Shown: one piece after another, positions 8,559 to 16,333 of the stretch
How the letters are laid out: the number at the start of each line of letters is the position of its first letter
Position numbering within the stretch: position 1 is the stretch's first letter
The notes under the pieces: generated by a model
What the model was told of the DNA's origin: nothing
Database searches by the model: none
Seen by the model: only the letters and a program-made list of their open reading frames with translations
Origin: Nocardioidaceae bacterium
Lineage (GTDB): Bacteria; Actinomycetota; Actinomycetes; Propionibacteriales; Nocardioidaceae
Length of the DNA: 64,000 nucleotides
Assembly: GCA_018672315.1 (NCBI GenBank)
Contig: CP076053.1
Coordinates: forward strand, 917,827 to 981,826
Direction of reading: 5' to 3'
Program-made: the position numbers and the translations under genes

Positions 8559-9319
8559 GCGACCAGCACCTCCACCCCGGCCTGCTCGAGACGCTCGACC
8601 AGCGCGTCGCTGATGCCCGCGTCGGTGACGAGCGTGTCGACGTCGGCGAGGTCGGCGAAGCGCACGGTGGACTCCTGCTCGAGCTTGGTGGAGTCGGCGA
8701 GCACGACGACCTTGCGTGCCGCGCGTACGAGGGCGCGCTTCGTGGCCGCCTCGTCGTGGTCGGGGGTCGTGAGGCCCTGCTCGAGGCCGAGCGCGTTGGT
8801 GGCGACCAGGGCGAGGTCGACGCGCAACCGCGAGAGCGCCTCGACCGTGTCGGCGCCGACTGCCGCCTGGGTGGTGCTGCGGACGCGGCCGGGCAGGAGC
8901 CGCAGCTCGCAGCCGGCGTGCTCGCCCAACGTGGCGGCGACAGGCAGCGCATGGGTGATGATCGTCAGCCTCGCCGTCGCGGGCACGGTCGCGGCGAAGC
9001 GCGCGGTGGTCGTGCCGGCGTCGACCAGCACCGAGCCCGCAGCGGGGAGCAGGTCGACGGCGCGGTCGGCGATCGCCTGCTTCTGCGCGGCGCGTTCCTC
9101 GGTGCGGACCGGCACGGGTCGTTCGGTGACCAGGGGTGTGCCCGAGCCGACGGCGCCACCGTGGACCCGTCGCAGGTGACCGCCCCGCTCGAGCATGAGC
9201 AGGTCACGGCGCACGGTCTCGGCGCTCACGCCGAAGCGCGAGGCCAGGTCGACGACGGCGCAGCGGCCGGCGCTGGCGACCTCCTCGACGATCGCGCTCT
9301 GACGCTCCTCGGCGTACAT
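8555..9319 (-). CDS. fruR: DeoR-family regulator of the fructose operon
   Basis: 254-residue repressor with an N-terminal winged helix-turn-helix (residues about 3-57; VVDLASRFGVSAETVRRDLLMLE is the recognition region) and a C-terminal sugar-phosphate-binding DeoR domain (about 75-240; VDAGTTTARFA and VVLADSTK are typical effector-site motifs). It heads the fruR-fruK-fruA set with four-base overlap into fruK and is divergent from ptsI, so it most likely controls both sides of the shared 98-base intergenic region. The probable inducer is fructose 1-phosphate or fructose 1,6-bisphosphate, judging from known family members. The ATG is preceded by AGGAG. Confidence 0.92.
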   Translation of the reverse strand: MYAEERQSAIVEEVASAGRCAVVDLASRFGVSAETVRRDLLMLERGGHLRRVHGGAVGSGTPLVTERPVPVRTEERAAQKQAIADRAVDLLPAAGSVLVDAGTTTARFAATVPATARLTIITHALPVAATLGEHAGCELRLLPGRVRSTTQAAVGADTVEALSRLRVDLALVATNALGLEQGLTTPDHDEAATKRALVRAARKVVVLADSTKLEQESTVRFADLADVDTLVTDAGISDALVERLEQAGVEVLVA

Positions 9320-9417
9320 GCCCGCTCCTGACTGATCACGTGGTTTTCTGTGGCTTCTCTCGCAGTTTTGCCGCCCGGGATGTTGACTGTCAAGGGTTTC
9401 GGGCCTAGAAATGTGAC
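9320..9417. promoter_or_regulatory. Divergent fruR / ptsI control region
   Basis: 98 bases between two divergent PTS operons. On the plus strand TTGACT (9383-9388) and TAGAAA (9406-9411) are exactly 17 bases apart, and the -10 box ends six bases before the ptsI ATG, so the message should be leaderless. The -35 box sits inside the perfect 11-base palindrome TTGACTGTCAA (9383-9393), a plausible operator. Nearby GTGGTTTTCT / GTGGCTTCTCT (about 9342-9361) form an imperfect direct repeat, the kind of arrangement DeoR-type proteins bind. Confidence 0.65.
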
Positions 9418-11112
9418 ATGCACCCCAACGAGTCCACAGAGATCCACACAGGCCGACTGACCGGGACGCCTGTCGTCCCGGGCACGACGCTCGCGCCGGT
9501 CCTGGTGGTCCGCACCGCGATCGACGTCCGCGCCCTGAAGCGGTTCCGCGCGACGCGCATGGATCTCGAGGCGTCCCTCGAGGCGTACGACGAGGCGGTC
9601 GCGACGGTGCACGCCGGTCTCCTGGCTCGCGCCGAGCTGACCTCCGGGTCGGCCGCCGGCGTGCTCACCGCGACCGCGGGACTGGTGCGCGACAAGGGCC
9701 TGCGCAGCGCGGTGCGCAAGAACCTGGTCGCCGGGCACCACCTGATGGACGCGCTCGAGGCCGCCGTCGAGCAGTTCGCCACGCTCTTCACGCAGATGGG
9801 CGGACTGATGGCCGAGCGGGTGACCGACCTGCGCGACATCAACCGCCGCCTGCTGGCGCGGCTGGCCGGCCAGCCGGAGCCCGGCCTGCCGGTCCCTGAG
9901 GTGGCGTCGGTGATGGTGGCCGAGGACCTGGCCCCGGCCGACACCGCCGGCCTGGACCCGACCCTGGTCGCCGCGCTCGTCACCGAGCGGGGCGGACCCA
10001 CCAGCCACACCGCGATCATCGCCCGGCAGCTCGGTATCCCGTGCGTCGTCGCCGCCGCGGGCGTCATGGAGCTGACCGACGGCACGCCGGTGATGGTCGA
10101 CGGCACGACCGGTGAGATCGTGCTCGACCCCGACCCGGCGATGGCCGAGAAGCGCATCGAGGGCGACCGGCTGCAGCGCGCGGCCGCCGAGGCGTGGACG
10201 GGCCCGGGACGTACGGCCGACGGCACCCGCGTGGAGATCCTCGCCAACGTCGCGGACGCGTCGTCCGCGGCGTCCGCAGCGCAGGCCCCGGTCGAGGGGG
10301 TGGGCCTGTTCCGCACCGAGCTGTGCTTCCTGGACCGCAAGGACGAGCCCGACGTCGCCGAGCAGACCGACGTGTACGCACGCGTGCTCGAGCACTTCGT
10401 CGACGCCGACCACGTGGTCGTCCGCACCCTCGACGCGGGCTCGGACAAGCCGGTCGCCTTCGCCACGCACGAGGGCGAGGAGAACCCGGCACTGGGCGTA
10501 CGTGGCCTGCGGCTCTCCTTCTCCGACCCCGGGCTCCTCGAGCGTCAGGTCGAGGCGATCGCCGGCGCGGCCTCGCGCACGGACGCGCCGACCTGGGTGA
10601 TGGCGCCGATGGTGGCGACCGTCGCCGAGGCGCGCGACTTCGCGACCGTGGTGCGCGGGCACGGCCTGCAGGCGGGCGTGATGGTCGAGGTGCCCAGCGC
10701 GGCGCTGCTGGCCCCGCGCATCCTCGCCGAGGTCGACTTCCTGTCCATCGGCACCAACGACCTCACCCAGTACGCCATGGCCGCCGACCGCATGGCAGGC
10801 GACCTCGCGCACCTCACCGACCCGTGGCAGCCGGCCGTGCTGCGCCTGATCGAGATGACGGCACGGGCGGGGCGCGAGGCCGGCAAGCCGGTCGGCGTGT
10901 GCGGCGAGGCGGCAGCCGACCCGCTGCTCGCCGCCGTCATGGTCGGCATGGGCGTGACGTCGCTGTCGATGGCGGCGGCCGCCGTACGCCCCGTGGGTGC
11001 CCGTCTGGCCTCGGTCACCGACGCGCAGTGCGCCGAGGCCGCGAAGGCTGCCCTCGAGGCGGGCGACCCCACCGAGGCGCGGGAGGCCGTACGCCTCGTG
11101 CTCGACGCCTGA
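9418..11112 (+). CDS. ptsI: PTS enzyme I (phosphoenolpyruvate-protein phosphotransferase)
   Basis: 564-residue general PTS enzyme that takes phosphate from PEP and passes it to HPr. It contains the HPr-binding helical insert (about 40-150), the phosphorylated His197 in RGGPTSHTAIIAR, the PEP-binding barrel with GLFRTELCFLDR, SIGTNDLTQYAMA and the active-site Cys495 in VGVCGEAAADP. The first 20 residues are poorly conserved. The ATG at 9418 is the predicted transcription start, so the mRNA would lack a ribosome-binding site. With ptsH and fruA it completes a full phosphorelay within 6 kb, which suggests that this locus holds the organism's main or only general PTS proteins. Confidence 0.97.
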   Translation: MHPNESTEIHTGRLTGTPVVPGTTLAPVLVVRTAIDVRALKRFRATRMDLEASLEAYDEAVATVHAGLLARAELTSGSAAGVLTATAGLVRDKGLRSAVRKNLVAGHHLMDALEAAVEQFATLFTQMGGLMAERVTDLRDINRRLLARLAGQPEPGLPVPEVASVMVAEDLAPADTAGLDPTLVAALVTERGGPTSHTAIIARQLGIPCVVAAAGVMELTDGTPVMVDGTTGEIVLDPDPAMAEKRIEGDRLQRAAAEAWTGPGRTADGTRVEILANVADASSAASAAQAPVEGVGLFRTELCFLDRKDEPDVAEQTDVYARVLEHFVDADHVVVRTLDAGSDKPVAFATHEGEENPALGVRGLRLSFSDPGLLERQVEAIAGAASRTDAPTWVMAPMVATVAEARDFATVVRGHGLQAGVMVEVPSAALLAPRILAEVDFLSIGTNDLTQYAMAADRMAGDLAHLTDPWQPAVLRLIEMTARAGREAGKPVGVCGEAAADPLLAAVMVGMGVTSLSMAAAAVRPVGARLASVTDAQCAEAAKAALEAGDPTEAREAVRLVLDA

Positions 11113-11134
11113 GACGCCTCCGCCGCCCGCTCCT

Positions 11135-11220
11135 GAACGCCCGCGTATGCGGGTGTTCCCGGACTCACGCGGGAGTACAGACCCGCGCAGGTACCTGAAC
11201 GCCCGCGTACGCGGGCGTTC
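11135..11220. repeat. Pair of 24-bp palindromes between convergent genes
   Basis: Positions 11135-11158 and 11197-11220 carry nearly identical 24-base palindromes with the arm GAACGCCCGCGT. The second copy is perfect; the first has T in place of C at two positions and keeps pairing through G-U in RNA. A third small inverted repeat (ACTC/GAGT) lies between them. They sit between the ptsI stop and the M20 peptidase stop, so they probably act as a bidirectional terminator for both genes. Confidence 0.8.
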
Positions 11221-11250
11221 GGGCCGGGGTCAGGCGGGGGGCGGCCTGGG

Positions 11251-12609
11251 TCAGAGGTCGGCGACGCGCTGCAGCAGGAGGGCCTCGGCGAGGCAGACCC
11301 GCTCGAACTCCGCGAGGTGCAGCCCCTCGTTCGCTCCGTGCGCGCGGGTGTCGGGGTCCTCGACGCCGGTCACCAGCACCGCCGCGTCGGGGAACGCCTC
11401 GGTGAACGCGGCGATGAACGGGATCGACCCGCCGATGCCCATGTCGACCGGCCGCGTGCCGTCCCAGGCGTCGGCGAACGCCTCGCGGGCGGCGTCGTAC
11501 GCAGGACCCGTGGCGTCGATGCTGATCGGCTGCCCGGTGTCGCCGGGGGTGATCGTGACCTCGGCCCCGTACGGCGTGTGCTGTTCCAGGTGCCGCACGA
11601 GCGCCGCGAGGGCGTCCTCGGCGTCGTCGCCGGGGGCCACCCGCATCGACACCTTCGCGCGGGCCACCGGGATCAGGGTGTTGGACGCATCGGCGACCCG
11701 GGGCGCGTCGAGCGCGACGACGCTGATCGCCGGTCGGGTCCACAGCCGCTCGACGACCGGCCCCTCCCCCAGGGTCTCGACGCCGTCGAGGATCCCGGAC
11801 TCGGCGCGCCAGCGCTCCTCGGGGTAGTCGACCTCGGCGGCCGGGTAGCTGCCCACGCCGGCCACGGCCACGGCGCCCGTCTCGTCGTGCAGGGTCGCCA
11901 GCAGGCGGACGAGGCTCGTCAGCGCGTCGGGCACCAGGCCGCCCCAGATGCCGGAGTGCACCGCGTGGTCGAGCGTGCGCAGCTCCACGACGCAGTCGGC
12001 GAGACCGCGCAGGCCGGTGGTGAGAGCAGGCACGCCGATGTCCCAGTTGGTCGAGTCCGCGATCACCATGACGTCGGCGGCCAGCCGGTCGCGGTGCGCC
12101 TCGAGGAACGCCGCCAGGGTCGGCGAGCCGATCTCCTCCTCGCCCTCGACGAGCACGGTCACCCCGAGCGGCAGCTCGCCGTGCACGGCACGGTGGGCAC
12201 GCAGCGCGGCGAGGTGCGCGGCGATGCCGGCCTTGTCGTCGGCTGCCCCCCGGCCGTAGAGCCGCTCGCCCCGCTCGGTCGGCTCGAAGGGTGCGGAGTC
12301 CCAGTCGGCCTCGCCGCCGACCGGCTGCACGTCGTGGTGGGCGTACAGCAGGATCGTCGGCGCGCCGTCCGGCGCGGGCGAGGTGCCGAGCACGGCCGGG
12401 GCGCCGCCGTCGACGGTCAGGATCTCGACCTCGAGCCCCTCGGCGCGCAGCAGCGCAGCCGTGGCCTCCGCGGACCGCTGCACGTCACCCGCGTGCGCGG
12501 GAGAGGCGGAGACCGACGGGATGCGTACGAGGTCCTCCAGGTCGGCGCGTACGCCGGGAAGGAGATCCGTCACGGCGTCGCGGAGCCGCTGCGTGGTGTC
12601 ATTGCTCAT
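11251..12609 (-). CDS. M20 family dipeptidase / metallopeptidase
   Basis: 452-residue zinc peptidase of the M20/M25/M40 family (CNDP-like dipeptidases). Metal-site motifs are LYAHHDVQPVG, YGRGAADDKAG and the catalytic pair in VEGEEEIGSP; the lid domain includes HSGIWGGLVPDAL, and GGSIPFI near the C-terminus is the conserved glycine-rich part. No signal peptide, so it is cytosolic. The ATG (MSNDTTQ) is chosen over a GTG nine bases upstream because TAGGGT sits seven bases before it. Exact substrate cannot be told; cytosolic di- or tripeptides are usual for the group. Confidence 0.9.
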   Translation of the reverse strand: MSNDTTQRLRDAVTDLLPGVRADLEDLVRIPSVSASPAHAGDVQRSAEATAALLRAEGLEVEILTVDGGAPAVLGTSPAPDGAPTILLYAHHDVQPVGGEADWDSAPFEPTERGERLYGRGAADDKAGIAAHLAALRAHRAVHGELPLGVTVLVEGEEEIGSPTLAAFLEAHRDRLAADVMVIADSTNWDIGVPALTTGLRGLADCVVELRTLDHAVHSGIWGGLVPDALTSLVRLLATLHDETGAVAVAGVGSYPAAEVDYPEERWRAESGILDGVETLGEGPVVERLWTRPAISVVALDAPRVADASNTLIPVARAKVSMRVAPGDDAEDALAALVRHLEQHTPYGAEVTITPGDTGQPISIDATGPAYDAAREAFADAWDGTRPVDMGIGGSIPFIAAFTEAFPDAAVLVTGVEDPDTRAHGANEGLHLAEFERVCLAEALLLQRVADL

Positions 12610-12616
12610 GACGACC

Positions 12617-12622
12617 ACCCTA
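12617..12622 (-). promoter_or_regulatory. -10 hexamer of a leaderless promoter (M20 peptidase)
   Basis: TAGGGT on the minus strand, seven bases before the ATG at 12609. It overlaps the region where an upstream GTG start would need its ribosome-binding site and so favours the ATG. Confidence 0.5.
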
Positions 12623-12663
12623 AGAGTCGTTCAGGAGCGGCTCCGCAGCACCGCTGCGTCGCC

Positions 12664-13143
12664 TCACATCCGGCTGGCGCCGTCCTTGATCGCGGCGCGG
12701 ATGCGCTGGTACGTGCCGCACCGGCAGATGTTGCGGATGGCGTCGAGGTCGGCCTCGGTGACCTGACGCCGCTCCTCACGGGTGCGCCTGACCAGCGCCA
12801 CCGCCTCCATGATCTGGCCCGGCTGGCAGTAGCCGCACTGGGAGACGTCGTGGTCGATCCAGGCCTGCTGCATCGGGTGCAGCCCGCCGCCGACGGTCTT
12901 CGGCAGGCCCTCGATGGTGGTGATCTCGTCGCGGGGGCCGAGCTTGCCGACCGGGATCGAGCACGGGTTCACGGCCTTGCCGTTGACGTGCGAGGTGCAG
13001 GCCTTGCAGACGTTGATGCCGCAGCCGTACTTCGGGCCGGTGACGCCGAGGCGGTCACGCAGCACCCACAGCAGGCGCTCGTTCTTGCCGGCGCGGACGG
13101 TGACCTTCTGGCCGTTGACGCGGAGCGTGCGCTTCTTGGGCAC
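12664..13143 (-). CDS. 2Fe-2S small subunit of a molybdenum hydroxylase (isoquinoline oxidoreductase alpha-like)
   Basis: 159-residue electron-transfer subunit of the xanthine oxidase family. The plant-ferredoxin-type cluster is bound by the cysteines of YGCGINVCKAC plus Cys in NPCSIPVG; the second cluster, near the molybdenum site, by CGYCQPGQ and ICRCGTYQRI. The short form without FAD or long C-terminus is that of IorA-type small subunits. It follows the large subunit gene after 67 bases and is the second gene of a two-gene operon. There is no FAD (medium) subunit here, so electrons probably leave to a cytochrome or quinone rather than to NAD. Confidence 0.93.
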   Translation of the reverse strand: MPKKRTLRVNGQKVTVRAGKNERLLWVLRDRLGVTGPKYGCGINVCKACTSHVNGKAVNPCSIPVGKLGPRDEITTIEGLPKTVGGGLHPMQQAWIDHDVSQCGYCQPGQIMEAVALVRRTREERRQVTEADLDAIRNICRCGTYQRIRAAIKDGASRM

Positions 13144-13163
13144 GGTGTCCTCCAGCTTCCTGA

Positions 13164-13184
13164 GAGTTCGAGTTCGAGTTCGAG
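13164..13184. repeat. GAGTTC hexamer repeat between hydroxylase subunit genes
   Basis: Three and a half perfect copies of GAGTTC lie between the stop of the large subunit and the start of the small subunit, just upstream of the small-subunit start region. Such a simple repeat can gain or lose units by slippage. Confidence 0.85.
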
Positions 13185-13210
13185 GGACGGTGACAGTGGC
13201 TCAGCGGGGC

Positions 13211-15595
13211 TCAGCGGGCGAACCGCAGGCCGTTCTTCGGCGAGGGCGGCACCGGCGGCACGAACGTCTTCGGCTTGAAGGCGATCTCGTCGCGGTGGTT
13301 GATGGGGAAGTACGTCGGCGTGCGGCCGATCGCGGCCCCGTACGCACACGCCACGGCCGAGCAGGTCGCGGCGACACCGGCCTCGCCGGCACCGCCCGGC
13401 TCCTCGATGTCGGTGTCGATGATGTGGATGTCCACGCGCGGCGGCGTGTTCCACTGCCGGGTGTAGAAGTAGTTGTCCCAGCTGGCCTCGAGGAAGCGCC
13501 CGTTGCGCAGGTGCATCGAGGAGGTCAGCGCCATGGCGATGCCGTCGTTGATGCCGCCCATCATCTGGGCCTCGAGACCCTTCGGGTTGACCACCTGACC
13601 GGCGTCGACGGCGAAGGTGACGCGGCGTACGCGTGGCCCGGTGACGGCGTCGCGGATGTCGCGGTCGACGGTGCGCGGACGCATGTCGAGCTCGACGAGT
13701 GCCGCGGTGACGCCCTTGTACTCCTTGTGGATCGCGATGCCCTGGTGCACGCCCTTGGGCAGCCGTCGACCCCAGCCGCCCTCCTTGGCGACCTTGTTGA
13801 GCACCGTGCGGGTGCGGTCGTCCTTCACGAACTTGCGGCGGAAGGCGAGCCGGTCCATGCCCATCTCGCGCGCCATCTCGTCCATCGTCAGCTCGACGGC
13901 CATGCGGACGTCGGGTGAGTAGATGTTGCGCATCGACCCGGTGTTGAAGCGCAGGTCGGTCTCGCCGAGCAGCTGGGTGACCGCACCGAAGTTGAACGGC
14001 ACCTCCTGGGTGAGGACGAAGACCGTCTGGGCGTACCCGAGGTTGCCGGTGCCGGCAGGCAGCTTCGCCGCGGTGGCGGAGATGATGTCGCCCAGGCCGT
14101 GCCGGTAGTCGGTCTCGACGCTGGTGTGGCGCTGGTCGAACTGGATCACCTCGTCGCCGACCATCGTGGCGCGCACGCGCGAGATCGCCATGGGGTGGGC
14201 ACGACCCTGGCGGGGCTCGTCGGCGCGGTGCCACATCAGCTTCACCGGCTTGCCGATCTTCTTGCTGATCCGTGCCGCCTCGAGCGCCGCGTCGAAGAAC
14301 AGCTTGCGACCGAACGAGCCGCCCGCCTGCATGACGGTGAACTCGACCTGGTCCTGGCGCATGCCGAGGTCGTTCGCGATCTCCTGCTGCGCCACGATCG
14401 GCGACTTGCACGGACCCCAGATGCGCGCCCGGCCGGGCTTCACATCGGCGATCGCACCATTGGGCTCCAGCGAGGAGTTGCTCTTGAAGTAGAACGTGAA
14501 GCGGTTGTCGATCACCTTCGTGCCCGGGAGCGCGTCGAGCGGCAGGTCGGGGACGGGCAGCTCGCTGCTGCGCAGACGACGCACGATGTCCTTGTCGGAC
14601 AGGCCCTCCACCGACCCGGGGTTCCAGTCGACCTTCAGCGCGCGGATCGCCTCGATGCACTGCCCGAAGGTCTTCGCGCGCACCGCGACGCCGGTCGGGA
14701 TCTTCACCACGTGGGTGACCCCCGGCATCTTCAGGACCTTCTTCTTGTTGCGGATCCTGCGCGGCGAGCCGTTCAGCGTCGGCGGGCGGGCCACCATCGT
14801 CGGCTTCGCGCCCTTCACCTTCTTGTCCATCGCGTAGACCTTGGTGCCGGTCACCGCCTCACGGGCGTCGGTACGGCCACGCGGGGTGCCGATCACGCGG
14901 AAGTCCGCCGGGCTCTTCAGCACGACGTTGACCGCCTGCGTCTCGATCGCGGCCGCGCTCGTGGTGAGCTCGGCGTAGGAGAACGAGCCCGACGGGCCCG
15001 AGACGACGCCGTCGCGCGTGGTCAGCGACTCGACCGCGTCGCCCAGCAGGTCCGAGGCCGCCTGCACCAGCGCCAGCTTGGCGGCGGCGGCGGCGATGCG
15101 GATCGGCACGTAGGTCGAGATCGTGGTGTTGGACGCAGCCGTCAGCTGGTTGAAGTTCAGCTCGGGACGCGCCGGCGCGAGCGTGACGTCCACCTTGTCC
15201 AGCGGCAGGTCCAGCTCCTCGGCGATCAGCATCGCGGTGGAGGTGACGATGCCCTGGCCGACCTCGGCGCGCGGCAGCTCGAAGGAGGCCGTGCCGTCGC
15301 GCTCGATCTTCACGGTGATGAGGTTCGCCGTCGGCCGCGCGGCATCGGTGAGGAACTCGTTGAGGTCGTAGAGCTCGGCCACCTGCGGCGGCGAGGGGAC
15401 GACGGCGTCCGCGGAGGACCCGAGCCACCCGGCACCCAGGTCGGCTGCCGCGACCACGGTCGAGGCAGCCACCACCCACCCCATGAAGCCCCGCCGGCTG
15501 ACGCCCAGGGCGGCCTGCGCCTGCGCGTCGAGCACCTGCTCCTGCGACTCCTCGAGCGCCTGGTCCGCTGCCTGGTTCTCCTGCACGTGCGTCAC
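13211..15595 (-). CDS. Tat-exported molybdopterin-binding subunit of an aldehyde/isoquinoline-type oxidoreductase
   Basis: 794-residue large subunit of a molybdenum hydroxylase (IorB-like, xanthine dehydrogenase family). The N-terminus contains a twin-arginine signal SRRGFMGWVVAAS followed by a hydrophobic stretch, so the enzyme is exported folded with its cofactor. Two molybdopterin-binding halves follow; QAGGSFGRKLF and the C-terminal GEAGVAATCSAVACA (position of the usual catalytic Glu region) are visible. GTG at 15595 is preferred to an earlier start because a full AGGAGG lies five bases upstream and it brings the Tat motif to about residue 32. The small subunit has no signal and probably travels with it. 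Substrate (aldehyde or N-heterocycle) cannot be deduced. Confidence 0.9.
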   Translation of the reverse strand: MTHVQENQAADQALEESQEQVLDAQAQAALGVSRRGFMGWVVAASTVVAAADLGAGWLGSSADAVVPSPPQVAELYDLNEFLTDAARPTANLITVKIERDGTASFELPRAEVGQGIVTSTAMLIAEELDLPLDKVDVTLAPARPELNFNQLTAASNTTISTYVPIRIAAAAAKLALVQAASDLLGDAVESLTTRDGVVSGPSGSFSYAELTTSAAAIETQAVNVVLKSPADFRVIGTPRGRTDAREAVTGTKVYAMDKKVKGAKPTMVARPPTLNGSPRRIRNKKKVLKMPGVTHVVKIPTGVAVRAKTFGQCIEAIRALKVDWNPGSVEGLSDKDIVRRLRSSELPVPDLPLDALPGTKVIDNRFTFYFKSNSSLEPNGAIADVKPGRARIWGPCKSPIVAQQEIANDLGMRQDQVEFTVMQAGGSFGRKLFFDAALEAARISKKIGKPVKLMWHRADEPRQGRAHPMAISRVRATMVGDEVIQFDQRHTSVETDYRHGLGDIISATAAKLPAGTGNLGYAQTVFVLTQEVPFNFGAVTQLLGETDLRFNTGSMRNIYSPDVRMAVELTMDEMAREMGMDRLAFRRKFVKDDRTRTVLNKVAKEGGWGRRLPKGVHQGIAIHKEYKGVTAALVELDMRPRTVDRDIRDAVTGPRVRRVTFAVDAGQVVNPKGLEAQMMGGINDGIAMALTSSMHLRNGRFLEASWDNYFYTRQWNTPPRVDIHIIDTDIEEPGGAGEAGVAATCSAVACAYGAAIGRTPTYFPINHRDEIAFKPKTFVPPVPPSPKNGLRFAR

Positions 15596-15693
15596 TGGGG
15601 CCTCCTGCCCGGCGCAGCCGCTGCCCGGAGGGCGTGGCGGCGCATCGTGTTCTCGTGTGTGTGCCGCTACCGACAACGAGCGTCTGTGGTGGC

Positions 15694-15708
15694 GGTCACG
15701 GCCTGACC
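15694..15708. promoter_or_regulatory. Inverted repeat GGTCA-N5-TGACC upstream of the hydroxylase operon
   Basis: A 5-bp perfect inverted repeat sharing the GGTCA half-site with the longer palindrome 36 bases further upstream. Possible secondary operator. Confidence 0.4.
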
Positions 15709-15744
15709 AGACATTAGGTGAGAATCAGACAGGGCGCATCGGTC

Positions 15745-15762
15745 ACTGACCGATTGGTCAGT
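15745..15762. promoter_or_regulatory. TetR-type operator palindrome
   Basis: ACTGACCGATTGGTCAGT: perfect 7-bp arms around GATT, about 150 bases upstream of the molybdenum hydroxylase start. The TGACC...GGTCA pattern resembles known TetR-family operators. No TetR gene lies in the window, so the regulator must be encoded elsewhere. Confidence 0.6.
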
Positions 15763-15797
15763 CCAGATTCCGCCATCGGGCGTCGGGATCGAGTCCC

Positions 15798-16157
15798 TCA
15801 CGCCAGCGGCAGCCACGGCGTGAGGTCCGAGCGCTCCCCCGAGGCGCGTACCCGCCCGGCCGCGTACGCCTGCTCCCAGCTCGTCTCCCCCAGGGCCAGC
15901 GCAAGCCAGGTCGCGGCCTCGGTCTCCACCACGGCCGGTGGCGTGCCACGGGTGTGGCGTACGCCGGGAATGCACTGCACCGCGGCGTACGGGGGCACCC
16001 GCACCTCGACCGCCGCACCCGGTGCGCGCTGCGCCAGCACCGCGAGGAAGTGCTTCACCAAGGTGCGCGTCGCTGCGCGATCGGCCGTGCCCGCACGGTG
16101 AGAAGCGAGCGCGTCACGGAGCTCGTCGGGATCGGCGGTGCGTACGCGGAAAGCCAC
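15798..16157 (-). CDS. Bacterial SCP-type (sterol carrier fold) protein
   Basis: 119-residue protein that resembles the small sterol-carrier-protein orthologues often found near purF/purL in actinobacteria (Mycobacterium Rv0807 type). Seen: an N-terminal helix ALASHRAGTADRAATRTLVKH cut by loops, then EVRVPPYAAVQCIPG and the SCP-like ending TWLALALGETSWEQAYAAGRVRASG. A role in binding a lipid or other hydrophobic ligand is inferred from the fold only. The GTG start has TAGGCT six bases upstream. It is on the same strand as purSQL but separated from purL by the oppositely oriented DUF1906 gene. Confidence 0.75.
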   Translation of the reverse strand: MAFRVRTADPDELRDALASHRAGTADRAATRTLVKHFLAVLAQRAPGAAVEVRVPPYAAVQCIPGVRHTRGTPPAVVETEAATWLALALGETSWEQAYAAGRVRASGERSDLTPWLPLA

Positions 16158-16163
16158 CCGAGG

Positions 16164-16169
16164 AGCCTA
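16164..16169 (-). promoter_or_regulatory. -10 hexamer of a leaderless promoter (SCP-type gene)
   Basis: TAGGCT on the minus strand, six bases from the GTG start; no ribosome-binding site fits in between. Confidence 0.5.
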
Positions 16170-16333
16170 GGCCCGCCCGAGAACTGTGCGGACCGCTGCG
16201 ATCGCGACCGTTTCGCCCGCATCGACCCACGGGCCCGACAACCGGGTTAGCCTGCTCCGGTTCGTGTCACGCCAGTCACGTCTGCCACTCGAGCCCCACC
16301 CGTCACACGCCGCACCGATCTCTGGAGACCTCC

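Noticed and set aside
11317-13278. 653-codon plus-strand frame opposite the M20 peptidase and 2Fe-2S subunit
   Set aside because: Antisense shadow caused by high GC; product is low in hydrophobic residues and matches nothing.
15596-15676. Longer molybdenum hydroxylase starting at 15676
   Set aside because: No ribosome-binding site there, whereas AGGAGG precedes the GTG at 15595 and the signal peptide then has normal position.
16158-16333. c-di-AMP (ydaO-type) riboswitch ahead of the cell-wall protein, as seen before some actinobacterial wall hydrolases
   Set aside because: The leader from the likely -10 is only about 75 bases and none of the conserved riboswitch segments were seen.
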